From assembly GCF_000524195.1 (NCBI RefSeq), contig NW_020170406.1, positions 878,995-942,994 of the forward strand: DNA of 64,000 bases. Reading direction: 5' to 3'. The DNA comes from Echinococcus granulosus. Lineage: Eukaryota > Platyhelminthes > Cestoda > Cyclophyllidea > Taeniidae. The position numbers were made by a program, and so were the translations under genes. Below the pieces are notes generated by a model that had not been told where the DNA came from, ran no database searches, and saw nothing but the letters and a program-made list of their open reading frames with translations. This document shows positions 23,815-35,300 of this stretch, in pieces (position 1 is the stretch's first letter; every line of letters starts with the position of its first letter).

Positions 23815-24030
23815 ATGTGTGCCTGTACGTGTATTTGTATGCATTCACATGTACGTACGCATGCACGTGCGTACACATAGAGGTGAAGTGTTTTCTTTGC
23901 GATTGTGCTCATCAACACGAAATCGACCGAATTTGATACACACACGGGCGTATGGAGAGCATGAGAGGCCAGTGCACGCGAGTTTACATGGGTGAGCGAG
24001 TGAGCATACACACAAAGACGCGATGTACAC
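23815..24030. repeat. Alternating purine-pyrimidine cluster
   Basis: The stretch holds GTGTGCCTGTACGTGTATTTG, ACATGTACGTACGCATGCACG, ACACACGGGCG and TACACGCGTAC steps. A TTGGCCAAT motif lies shortly before it, near 23784-23792. It is of the same type as the clusters further left and is the last of them seen before the compact gene group at 28 kb. Confidence 0.4.
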
Positions 24031-27000
24031 GCGTACAAACAATCGTGATGATGGTGATGGTAAACAGGAGTTAGCCTGTTCTGGCCAAACTACTTGTTTT
24101 CGAACCCGCATACTGTCTCCGCAATCACTACTACTGGTGCGAACGACTAAGTACTCGGGTAGGGTGTACCGCGTTGTCTGGCATCTAGAGAATCGGACAA
24201 GAGTATTTCAACTGTAGAAAGACAGCTATCTCGCAGTTAAGATAATGTCTCAGTGTGGATAATGCCAAATCTATGTGAACACGCCTTCGACTGCTCTTCA
24301 TACAATATCCATTCAGCTATCCGGTCTCCTCATGTGACAGACTTGTTTAAGTGGCTCAGAATCGCTCAGGTCAAGTCAGGACTTTGTGACGGTACTGCAC
24401 ACGGTAGCAAATGCCAAGTGAGTCCTACTACTAATGACCAGAAATAGCTAATTAAGATGGCGGGTGGGAGTGGTAGTGTATGCAACAGAATCTGCTGGTA
24501 AACTGTTCTGTAAACTAAGGTGTGAAACCCGTGGACACCCACTTGTGCGGAAGACTTCAGAAACGGTACGGTCAGTTATAACGTTTGAAGTGTAAATGTT
24601 ACGCAGGCAAATGTTCTTCAGAAACGGTTCATACCGTCATAGTTTCGTCCTCAACACAAGGGACCCATGGATAGACGATAGTGAAATTATACAAATGACG
24701 AATTATTCTGGTGAAAACGGTGAACACAACCGTTAACGAATACGTGATTCCAAAAAGTTAGCGCAAGATGGGTATCAAGACAACATTACGTTTTTAGCTA
24801 GCGCAGTAGGCTGTTCAAAGGTGATTCAGCCAAATTGACAAATTTCCTATCCCGAGACCTTTCAGGTACCAGCTAGACATCAGAATAAGCGTGCAAAAGT
24901 AGGAGAGGACTACGTGGTTGTTGGCATTTCGAACTAACTGTTGCGCAGTTAAATTTAAGGTGAAACAGGCATTCTAAAATAGCATATTGTGGTGACCCAT
25001 AATGATGGACAAGCAATACGGGAGCGGTTCCGGTAATTAAACTTTGCGGGAGTCCAACATTTCATAACATGATAATCGGAAACAAACCTATGCTCGCGGA
25101 GTTAGTTTGTGAATCTATAACCTAGAATACAAATACCACAGTAAAGAAATAAAACTACCCAAATTTACCCAATACCAAATGGCCAGAAATAACAGCGCCC
25201 TAAGAGTGATAATTTTAGTTAAAGGAGGCTCTCCAGTAACGACGCATAAAAAATAAGGGTATCAACCTCCTTGAGGCAACTTGATTTCCCAAAACGAGTC
25301 CGAGCATCTCCATTGCGAAAAAAGCTTTGAGGTGGACAAGTTTTGAAGCAACTTTGTCGTTTTAAAAACCTACTTGCAAAACCATTCGCTAGAAACCCAA
25401 TGCCTAGATTAACTATACAGGCCAAACCTGTACAAATAATAGCAGTTTCGATGATGTGGACTCAGGAGCTAACAAGCATTATACGTTCAAACGTGTTCAG
25501 ACGCCTCACGATTTGCTATTATGCTCAGCTTGAACTTTGGATCCCTCGTTTGAATAAAAAGTCATCATTGGCGGACATTCGTTATCAGTAACAGCCAGAG
25601 TGCAGACAATGAGATGACCTATATGGATACCATCCCAAATTAGCAGATTTTATCTAAATTAACATATCGAACCAACCGAACAATGCCTGAAAAAGAAATT
25701 CCGCGAGACTCAAAGTCTATCGGCTGCAAGTTTTCATTTACTGTACCATCATCCATCCCATCTTTATGGTGTGATTAAGCCAAGACCACATTTTTTCCAC
25801 TAGCAGAAGGCTTTTAATGGGAAGTACAACACAAAAAGCAAGTTTGCGCTAAAACTCCTATTTACCAAATGGCCGAAACCACAGAATCACTGCGCAAATA
25901 ATATCTACTAATTCCCTTCAGTAACAGCATTACTTAACCAAATTTGTCGGTGCAAAAATCGAGTTGTCTATTGAGAAAAGGTCCCTAACCTTGAACATTT
26001 AATGCAAAAACAATTTGGTAAGAATTTCCAAAATAGAAGCAAAATTTGTCATTTACTGTGCTATGGGAATGGAATTTCTGAGAAAATGTGAATTTCCGAT
26101 GTTAAGCATAAGCATGTTACGTATTTTCAAAAAACAACCATAGCCAATTAGAGCCTATGAATGAAGGAATAATAAAGCTGCCGGCTATCTCAGGCAGAAA
26201 ATGTCTTTGCTTGGGAGGAAAAACAACATTAGCAACGGTAATAGCCATGATACTAAGCAGCTGCACGCTACAGAATGAGCACTTTTTGTGGAAAAATTTC
26301 ACAACAATTACGCACCAGGACAGTCTACAACATAGTGATTGCGAAGATTTTTTTTGAAAACAATGAAAAGCAAGACAGAGTCATGACAAAATACTGAAAA
26401 GCCACAGCTAGATAAGTCGCGATTACTATTAGCAATAACAAACATTTAACGACGAGGACACCACCTCCATTACTTCCTAATGGTCAATTTTCAGTACCTT
26501 TGCATGACCATGCTAAAGTATACAGAAGAGTCAAATTTTGCTATACGTTCAAAATACAAGGTGTATGTATGTAAGACAACCCGCTTACAATGCTAAGTTT
26601 AGTGGTATCTCAGGGAAAGGTTAAAAAGCAAATCGAACGGAAAGTAGAGGTTATAAGCGCGCCCCGATCCCACAGACCTATACACTGCTATCAGGAGTCC
26701 AGAAATTCAAGTCCGAACGGCGGCAAAAAATAGATTCGAAACCGAAGAGATCTGCTTAGCAGGTACCTGTAGGCTAATGCCTTCTAAGCCCAAAACAGCC
26801 ACTATAACACAAGGTAAGCATAGAAGCAATGACAAATTTAGTGAATACGACAAACGCAACACTTTTTGAACAACCAAACAAATCAGAAGCAATCCTTATG
26901 TGCGCGACGCTCACATGCACGTATTTATAAGGAAACAAAGAAGCGCCATTACTAGTGCACGTCTTGTCATATGTGTCGAATTTCCAAAACCTCAAGGAGT

Positions 27001-28253
27001 AAAGGAAATTGCAAGGTTAAAACACACCTTAACACAGAAATCATACAGTTTCGAAGAAGTAGCACAATAATTAAGGCAAAATTTTGACATATTATGGCCC
27101 AGTAGGTCAATCAGTGTTAATAAAATGAGTAAAATCGGTCCAAAAAAAGGAACAGTTTTTACAATTTACGAAGGCTTATTGTTAGCACAAAGGGGTGAAT
27201 ACACGCAAATATCACTAGGTATAGTAAGAGTAAGAAAGACTAATCCTAAAGAGAAGAACGAACATAACAAGAGCAGACATTATTAATGGATCATAATGAC
27301 GGAAGAAAGACACAGACAACTCAGCAAAAAAGTAAGAGATGCAAAACAAAAACAGGTTTATGCTTTATTTGTTAATTCGCAAGCAAGGGTAGTCGAAAAA
27401 GTTTACTTGCTCATCTCCCGAAGTTGGCGCCCATCAAGCACAGAGCAATAAAAACTTAAAAATTGCTTTGGATAGTAGACAAAAATAAAATTTGTGTTAT
27501 ATAACAAATTCAGCGCAAGGATATTTAATTTGAATGTAGTTCGATATCTATGTAATAGTTTGGTCCTTCTTTCTAGCAATAAGTGTACAAATAGACTAGC
27601 CATTTCTGTAAATGTATATGAGAGCCTTCGTATTGAACAACTAAAAAATTAGACCACCTCGTGTTTTTTTGAAGTCTTGCGAATTAACACGCAGACCCTT
27701 ATGTAATTTTCTACATTGCAAAACTGCATAAACTTTATTACTAATATATGCGCAAATTTGCGCAGAGACGTTTTTTTCTGACATTACAGGAAAGTAGCAG
27801 TGTTGTTTATGCTTTGCATTTAATTTCATTTTTATTATGAAAGGATCTACTGCGACACTTTAAACTACCCACTGTCAGAAAGTCTTGTGCAGGCACTGCT
27901 TATAAAGCTTAATTAAAGAATTGTTCCTCTTAAAATATGCTTGTTAATTTTCACTTCTTCATTTTTAAAGGTATTTCTGCGACTGATTACCAAGTACACG
28001 ATACCTGTCACTTGATAAACACATTTTCCTGACTGACTTGAATGCTGCAAATTCTTTTTATGAATAACTCTCATTATTGCATAGATCTTGAGTAAATTAC
28101 TTCAATGCCATAGACTGTCACTATTGGTTTAGCACTAACCAATCACCGTCGGAATTTATTCAGACAAAAATTCTTCTGTTCACTGAATGGATAAGTTGTT
28201 ACGTTGTGTAAAACCGATTTTGACATGTAAGTGAATTTATACAAGAGTTAAAA

Positions 28254-29803
28254 ATGCTAGTATCCAGGTCTGCAAGAGTGGCAAGATATGTTCGTCCATA
28301 CCTTCGCGACTTATACTACAGGCGCCTGCTCCAAGGTCCAGAAAAATACCGACCTCGTTCGGTCTGGAAGCCATGGAATTACGACTCTGAAATCGCGGCT
28401 TTTAGAAGTAGAATAGGTGAAAATATCGACGCTAGTACTCTCCATCTTTGCTTCACTGATAAGTCGTTCGCGTCGTATACTGGCCAAAAAGACGTCGCTG
28501 GTAGACTTCGTGATAATACAGCTCTGGCCGAAGCAGGTATTGTCTTCCATAACTGACACGATATGACTTGATTGACAACAAAAATGACCTTTCGGATGGG
28601 TTTTGTCCTCCTGAATTCTAAAAAAGTGATGATTTAAGAACAATTTAACACTTTCGTCTACAACAGGACGTCACATATCGGATACCTACATCAGGAACTT
28701 CTTGCGGAAATTCTATCCGCGTCTGCCAGAGGAATGGATAGCCTGTGTGGGAGACCGTCTTTTGTCCAATTCTGAATTGGCCTTGGTTGGTGCTCATCTT
28801 GGTATCGTCGATGTCCTTCAGTACGCCATGGAGGAGGAGCGGTCGGAGGAGTCCCCAATGCTGCCAGACATTACAGGGCCACCATCGCTCTGTGCCATAG
28901 CAACATCTTTTCTTGCTCTTATTGGGGCATTGGCTAGTGATCACGTATGCAGTGGTTTGTTTACGCATAGAATGTGGATGTTAATTGGCAAAAGTCAGAT
29001 TTGTCGTGAATTTCACCTATTTTAATTTCTCAGACCATCAACTTTTTGTTGATAGGTGGAGCCAGTGTTTACGAAAGTCTCTATCACATCAAATACATGT
29101 ATATCTGAGATGGCTCCGTAGGCGGTTTTGTCCACGTTTGGAAAAGCTGGGAAGCTGATGCTCCGGATAGTGGGGAGTACCTTACCTACAGCGCCATAAT
29201 GCGAGAGACCAAAAACACCCTCATAATTTAGCATAAATGTGCAGCGTTTCTGTTTCTCTTAGCAAGCTGCGGACCTTTTTGTTCGGGATTTTATACTCAC
29301 GCGACTGTTGGACCTGGAGTTCTGCGCCGACTTCCCCTTCCCTCTGCAAGACAAGCCGTTCACCTTGCTGGAGGGTGTCCTACGGTTTGATAATCGAGGT
29401 CCCCCTGAACCGAGGTTAGCTTTACCACCCTAAAGTTAACTGACAAAACTTGCTATTTATTAGGTTGCAGAAGCAGAGCAGCATGAACACGCTACTTGCG
29501 TGCTACCAAGTCGGCATTTACAGTGACCACCAGCTAGTCGGTGAAGGTCGGTTCAGTTACAAATAACTCGTTATCGGCTTCGCGTCAACTCACACCACTG
29601 CCATCACATTTATTTGTACTTTAGCACCTGGAGAAACGATAGAAATTGCGGAGAAAGAGGCGGCTCTACAGGCACTGCGGAACCTTTTTGGAATTCAAGA
29701 CAACCGTCCATCGCTCCCTCTTAGTGGTCCATATATCCCTGTCGATAGAGTAGCTCCAAACCCGTCGCTAAAAGATTACCTAGGAGCGACGGTAGCCGAA
29801 TAG
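28254..29803 (+). CDS. MRPL44: Mitochondrial ribosomal protein mL44, complete
   Basis: mL44 is a component of the mitochondrial large ribosomal subunit derived from an RNase III fold plus a double-stranded RNA-binding domain. Five exons join in frame: 28254-28536, 28667-28944, 29263-29414, 29464-29546 and 29625-29803 (TAG), giving 324 residues (human about 332). Introns are 130, 318, 49 and 78 bases, all GT-AG. The N terminus is Arg-rich without acidic residues for its first 18 residues, as expected of a mitochondrial presequence. KPWNYDSEIAAFRSRI matches the family's start of the RNase III-like domain. In the C-terminal half, VRDFILTRLL, YQVGIYSDHQLVGE and APGETIEIAEKEAALQALRN match the RNase III end and the dsRNA-binding domain. 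The gene converges on the TSR2-like gene, with 102 bases between the stop codons. Confidence 0.93.
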
Positions 29804-29829
29804 GCAAATATTCCCCAAACTCGTTTGTA

Positions 29830-29835
29830 TATAAA
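29830..29835 (+). terminator. Possible non-canonical poly(A) signal of mL44
   Basis: TATAAA lies 27 bases after the mL44 stop codon. No canonical AATAAA is seen on the plus strand before the TSR2 start. TATAAA is a known weaker variant, so this is only a candidate. Confidence 0.2.
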
Positions 29836-29905
29836 TGCGAAAAAGTGGAAATTTTCCGGTTGTGGGGATGTAGAATTTACAACGGAGAGGGTCGGGAAGA
29901 ATAGG

Positions 29906-30361
29906 TTAGTTTATATCCATTTCTAGACCATGGTCGCTGTTGTCTGGGTCGCTGCTACCACCACTTTCCTCCGAGATGTCCGAGACCACTGCTTCGTCAC
30001 ACACCACTTGTGAGGAACATGAAGATAGGTCGCACGCAGCGGGAACTTTCGCAGTCAGTTCAATAATTTGGTTGATTTTTCCAGCTAGGTGAAGAGAATA
30101 AGCTTCGGAGATAAGATCAGCCACATCGAAGTGACTGTCGTCTTCACACAAGACATTTAGAACTTGACAGAGGTATTCGTTTAGCCACTCGGCTATGTTG
30201 TACGCCTGCGTTTGTCTTGTGAGGCGTTGCGTAATGTAGGGAACGAGGTCTCGAATCTTCCTTGGCGTGTCCATCCCGCCACTGCATTGTTGTTCAGCAA
30301 TACGTAAAACGGTCCAGGAACTGAACACTTTCTGTATGTATCGTGAGAGGGGGGTATCCAT
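29906..30361 (-). CDS. TSR2: TSR2-like pre-rRNA processing factor / ribosomal protein eS26 chaperone
   Basis: This single-exon frame of 151 codons starts at ATG 30361 and stops at TAA 29908-29906. Residues 5-90 resemble the TSR2 (WGG) domain: an early helix with FSSWTVLRIAEQQ, then CSGGMDTPRKI in the Gly-Gly motif position, then helices with IAEWLNEYLCQVLN and FDVADLISEAYSLHLAGK. The tail is acidic and Ser-rich (SEESGGSSDPDNSD), as in TSR2 proteins of other animals. In yeast and human, TSR2 holds eS26 and delivers it to the 40S precursor. The length is shorter than human TSR2 (191). It converges on mL44 and is head-to-head with the GRK gene. Conservation within the family is low, so the assignment rests on overall pattern and length. 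Confidence 0.75.
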   Translation of the reverse strand: MDTPLSRYIQKVFSSWTVLRIAEQQCSGGMDTPRKIRDLVPYITQRLTRQTQAYNIAEWLNEYLCQVLNVLCEDDSHFDVADLISEAYSLHLAGKINQIIELTAKVPAACDLSSCSSQVVCDEAVVSDISEESGGSSDPDNSDHGLEMDIN

Positions 30362-31363
30362 TTTTGCAATGCTAAGTGCTAAAAAGTAGAGTTCTGGGTA
30401 AGTATGTATTGCAAGGGTGCCTAGTAGAAATCAAGAAACGACCACGTGGCTAGGGTTAATGTGGTCTAGGGGGTGGGAGGGGGGAAGAGGAGTATGTTTC
30501 TTGAATAATGGCGGGGAGAGGGCAGACGTACCGATGCCTGCATAAACGGGGGGGAAGGACCGTACGAGGCGCCCGCCAGAGTGGGCTGCATGTTAGTGCT
30601 TACAGTTAGGTAAAACGCGCGATCAGCGTTAAGTATGGCTAGACAGAGGGCTTGAAAGGTTACCTTTTTAATAAGTCACAACTAAAATTGGCCAACATTT
30701 GCCGCCATATTTGAGGTCAGAAAGGGATTTTGTTCTGAAAATTCATCTTGCAAATCATCAGTTATTTATCAGCCATAATAGTTTTCACTTTTTAAAAGGA
30801 GGTACCACGAACTGAACAGTTTCAGTGATTAGCTATTTTTTAAACCACGCTGGTTCTTGATATCGCACCGACATTACACGCCCCACGGCATGGTCTTTAG
30901 GATGTGCTAGTAGAAGTCCATGCTATCTACACATTGGCAGTACATACGTATCATGAAACTGTGGCTTATTTGGGTGTCAAAAAAAGGTTTGGGCATCATA
31001 AATGCAGCATCGTAACTGCACCAGCATTACTGGACGGCATAATTACAGCGTGTTTATGTTATTGCAAATACTTTTCTTGAGCATGTAGCATACTTCAGTG
31101 ATTTTTTTCGCCCATGTAAAATGGCTTGCGTAGCATCTTTTTTTTCAATTTTGAACAAAACTTTTGAGCAGCTTGTTTATTTTATTGCCTAACCTTGTTT
31201 TGACCAATTAGCGGTGGAATTTAGTTGAACCAATAGAAGATCGAGGCATTTGAACTGGCAACCTTACAAACGTGTACAGTTTTGCTAATCCCAATAATGG
31301 CACTTTTTAATGCGGTGTGTAAAATGTAGTAATTGACACTTTTCCATTTTACTGGAAATAATA
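30362..31363. promoter_or_regulatory. Divergent promoter region between TSR2 and the GRK gene
   Basis: About 1 kb separates the two start codons, which point away from each other. The TSR2-proximal part has a G-rich stretch: G5-T-G3-A-G6 at 30469-30484, further GGGG runs to about 30560, and the GRK-proximal part is AT-rich. No TATA box or other core element can be assigned with confidence. Confidence 0.4.
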
Positions 31364-32301
31364 ATGTCTGATCTCGAAGCTGTGCTTGCTGATGTGAGCT
31401 ACTTAATGGCGATGGAAAAAAGCAAAAACATCGCCACTAAGGCTCCAAAGAAAAATATTATTCCTGACTCCAGGTACTTCGCCTCTACTTTTTTGGACTT
31501 GAGTTTAGCATTCGAAGCATCATGGTTTCCTATTTAAGTAGACATGGAAAAATAACCTTCGAGAATATATTCCAAGAACGACTGGGTTGTCTCTTCCTCT
31601 TATTTTTAATTATATAGGTTTCATATTTTTTGTCAAATTCTGCAAATCACAAGATTCGCCTAATGTTCAACTTATTGAATTTTATGAAGCAGTATGCTCT
31701 TGTCGTCTACTCTTCTTTCCTCTAGATCAAAGATTTCGAGCTCATTGACTCCGAATGCGATCGGGTCAGGGAAGCAAAGCGAATTTATGACACTTATATT
31801 ATGAAGGAATTGCTATCTAAAGTCCATGTACTTTGTTCCTTTTTTGAAACTCTCTTCTTAGCGCTTCCCTTCAGAACATGTTAGAAGTGTACAAAGCAAG
31901 TTAAATGAAGGAATGAAGTTTAATTCTGTTTCGCGTCAAATCTTTTCGGTAATCTGATCATTTGCTATTAATCTGGCATGCAATAGGTCTACATAGATGA
32001 CTTAAAACAGAACATCAAAAACGTTTTTTATGAACCCTTTTTGAAGAGGTAATTTGAAATTGTGTCAAGCGCATTTTGTAGCAAACATTTTACTCTTTAT
32101 TTACAGTGGATGGACGTGCAACTTAATACTACCGTAGGTTGCTACAGTCAGTGCAGATACTTTTTGGGTTCAAAAAATATGCAGACATTATCTCTTTTTT
32201 AAAAATTAGTTGACGATGTCAGACTTCAGCGTGCATAGAATCATTGGTAGAGGAGGATTTGGCGAAGTTTACGGTTGCAGAAAACTTGATTCCGGAAAAA
32301 T
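31364..32301 (+). CDS. GRK2: GRK exons 1-8 with seven very short introns
   Basis: Eight exons encode the N-terminal helix, the RH domain and the glycine-rich loop. Introns are 35, 32, 34, 34, 38, 33 and 76 bases, each GT-AG. Landmarks: SIRSIM at the exon 1/2 junction, FVKFCKSQ and LIEFYEA in exon 3, YIMKELL in exon 4, [10 protein letters not shown] in exon 5, [13 protein letters not shown] in exon 6, [13 protein letters not shown] in exon 7, and [18 protein letters not shown] in exon 8. For exon 7 the acceptor TTTTGTAG|C at 32080-32081 is needed. The more obvious TTTACAG at 32101-32106 would break the frame and delete the conserved Phe-Thr-x-x-x-Gln-Trp segment. Confidence 0.93.
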
Positions 32302-35300
32302 GTGAGTTTTTTGCAGATTTTGCATGATAGAATCAAATCTGACTACTGATCCGTTTTCAAAACTGCTTTTTGCATAAGTATATTTGAGTATGAAACATTC
32401 GATTTTCACCCCAAATTTTGCATGGAACATACATAAATTTCTGCATTAGACTTAATACATAAGTTGCGATGACTTTTGTGGTAAAGAATAGGGCGGGGTA
32501 CCAGAATATCCTGTTATAAAATGGTCTTCTTGCATAAAGGAATGACAGTTGAGTAAAGTAGCAAAGCTATTTGCTAAGTTTCTTTCATAGCACAGGACAT
32601 CTACCACGATAAATCAAAGTGTAGCCAATGTAGGCGTCTAGCCAGAGCCCAAATTATCGGTGCTACTGGGCAGACGTGCCTGGGCTTAATTGGGGCGCTT
32701 GATAGATCGCGTAACCCTTATACGAAAGACTAACGCCAGCAGTCTGTGGTTGGGATCGGATCCAGCTGTTTGCGCTCAGAGATTTACATTAATCTAGTTT
32801 CTACTTTACCCATTTAGCGGTACTAGGAGATGAAGTTGTCATAGTGGAATGTGAGGAGAATTTGATCATTGACGATTAGGGACAGAAATATTTAAATTAA
32901 ATACTACCTTCTCCACTCAAAACTTAGAAATGAATGGCCTCTGGTAGAAAAGAAAACGAATGCAAGGATGAATGCAATAGACACCCTATAATATGGTAGT
33001 TAAGCGGCTAACCATTTGTCATGGCAATACATAGAGAATAATTGAAAGATCCAGCATGGACGACTTGACAAATAAAAAAATTTAAATAGATTTCCCTTTA
33101 AACGGTTTCCAACGATTACTTTACTGAAACTTATTTAACGTGAATGTTTTGAAGTACATCGATTGCACTTCTTTTACTACAATTGGCTTGTTTCACTGAA
33201 AGATAGGCATGAGAGCAACGTCTCAGCAACAGAATCAAGAACTGCTTCCATGGAAAGGAGTCTACATTCGTCAGGAAATGGATTTTTCAATAACAAAGCG
33301 AATTTTAAAATGACCAAAAGTTTAGACAATTTCACAAAGTTTGTTTGCATAGATACCGTCAGATTTCTCTCATTCTACTTAGAATTTCTATCTTTTATTT
33401 CTGAATTTACCTTATTATTAGAAAAAACCTTCAGTTTTGAAGAGAACGTCAAAATCATTTGACGATTCTCGCGCAATACAATGAGTAAATAGAACAAGTG
33501 TTGATGTAATAACTATCAAAATTTGCACTTCTTTCGAAAAGGATCGAATTTCCCTTTAGTAGGTCAGTAATATGGCTTGAGTTTTATTTTAGAGGAAGAA
33601 CGTTATTTTCTTTTGAAAGGAAAGTTTATGATTAGAGCTGTCTGTACCTATCAATTTAAGCTGGTAGTATGTTTTTACTGTTATCTTTAATTAGCACTTC
33701 CTTCCGGTTCGGTAAATCCTATTGCAAATAACTTATTCCTTTTTGAATAAAATTGTGATATTCTAGGAAAGTATCTCTTGTATTAAAAGGCGGAAATCGG
33801 TGTAAATTAAACATATCCTCATATATTGCTGTTATTGTGACGCAGAAATGCATTAGATGGAATGCATTTTTACGAAAGAACAGACAAACTTGGTAAGGCC
33901 CAAACGTTTGCGATACGCAGGTACACAGTAAAACCGCTGAATACGCCTCCTGGGCACAAAATGGAGGGATCAGTCCTGAATATGGTAAAGATTAGGCGCA
34001 GAATGTTGGAAACATCCTACCGATTGCTTTCAATTACGTTGCATCTCAGCTGTATTGTGAAAATATACTTTTGACAGTACTTGATGTTAAATGACTACAC
34101 CTGTCATGGTTTATTCTTAGCACTCTTGCTGTTTCTTTTTAGTGCCCAGTTAGGATTGGTTTAGGGTGGGAGATTATGTGGCGGTTGTTCACAAGTATCC
34201 ACCAGCAGACCAGCAATCAACAGTTGTAATACGAACTTCTGAAATTTATTATAAGTACCAATGGACACCAAACAATTTTTAACTTTTTTGTCGTTGTTTT
34301 ATAAATATTCTCTGTTTGGCTAGGAAAACCCTAATTTTACCTATCGTCTGGCATAAGTTAAACAAAACCACGTTCAGCAAATCTAAGGTCAGCGGCATAT
34401 GTTTTGCAATCGGAAGCCAATCCCACATCCTGCCCTCCTTTCCCTCGATCATACTTCACAGGCATTTCAAAGTGTACCTTGAATGAGGATGGGAATTCAC
34501 GACTAAATATACTCTATATTTTTGGAAAGATTAACATTTTGCAGAGCTACGCGTTTTGGTCATGCTTAGTGTATATAAAATACTCACCACGCGTTAATAA
34601 GATTATCAAAAGTTCATAAAATATCGCTTAATTCCCACTCTAAGTAAAACTTTGTCCATAGGACGTCAGCGACTTTAAATACTTTTTCATAGTTTTGTAG
34701 TACCTTGGGTCACATGCACCTAAAAATTGGCATTTGTGACATTGTTTAAAAGGCATCTCTTTGAAAACTAGAGTAGTTAGCCTACCAAAATGGTCATTTC
34801 TATAAAACGCTAAAACATTTCATTACATTTCTGACCGATTCAATACCCGCCATAGATTGCGTAAAAACACTTAAGTAGCCAAAGTTACATGCACAAAGCT
34901 TGACTAAATAATTAATAGCTGTTATCTTCTAAGGTTGTTCTTTTGTGGTTACAAGTTTGATTAGTCAAAAGAAGGGCTTTTTCTGCTCACCTCACTGGAG
35001 TATATTCGGGATTATCAGAGTACTAGAACAATATCCCCATATGTGCTACTTAGAGGGTGCTCCAAGCTTATAGTCAAGAGCTGCAAGACTTCAGAGGCTA
35101 AAACTTCATTCATTTTGTCTTAAGAAAACCTTTTAAAGATTAATGATCTGACTAAGACAAATTGTCTAATGAAAACTTAACTGGTGGTGGAATTAGCTGC
35201 ATAGTCTTTGGCACACACTCACATGAATAACCGCACTTCTTCTCGCAATTTCTCAGATTAGATCCAAATTAGATCGTGCTTATGGATAGCGAAACCTAAT

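Larger units (their letters stand above)
16936..28253. other. Intergenic spacer of about 11 kb, no recognisable gene
   Basis: I found no open frame with family likeness, and no exon set joined by splice sites. Contents noted: a GC-richer Pro/Ser/Thr-type segment at about 17985-18410, alternating purine-pyrimidine clusters at 19725-20000 and 23815-24030, a run of ten G at 20020-20029, degenerate direct repeats near 23235 and 23473, and a 61-base-spaced repeat of CTTCAGAAACGGT at 24555 and 24616. AT content rises towards 28 kb. Small or strongly diverged exons could have been missed. Confidence 0.45.

Noticed and set aside
28311..28968. Minus-strand open frames over mL44 exons 1 and 2
   Set aside because: They are antisense shadows of well-matched mL44 coding sequence.
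32101..32133. TTTACAG at 32101-32106 as the acceptor of GRK exon 7
   Set aside because: It gives the wrong phase with exon 6 and deletes the conserved FTRFCQW-type segment. The TTTTGTAG acceptor at 32080-32081 restores both frame and similarity.
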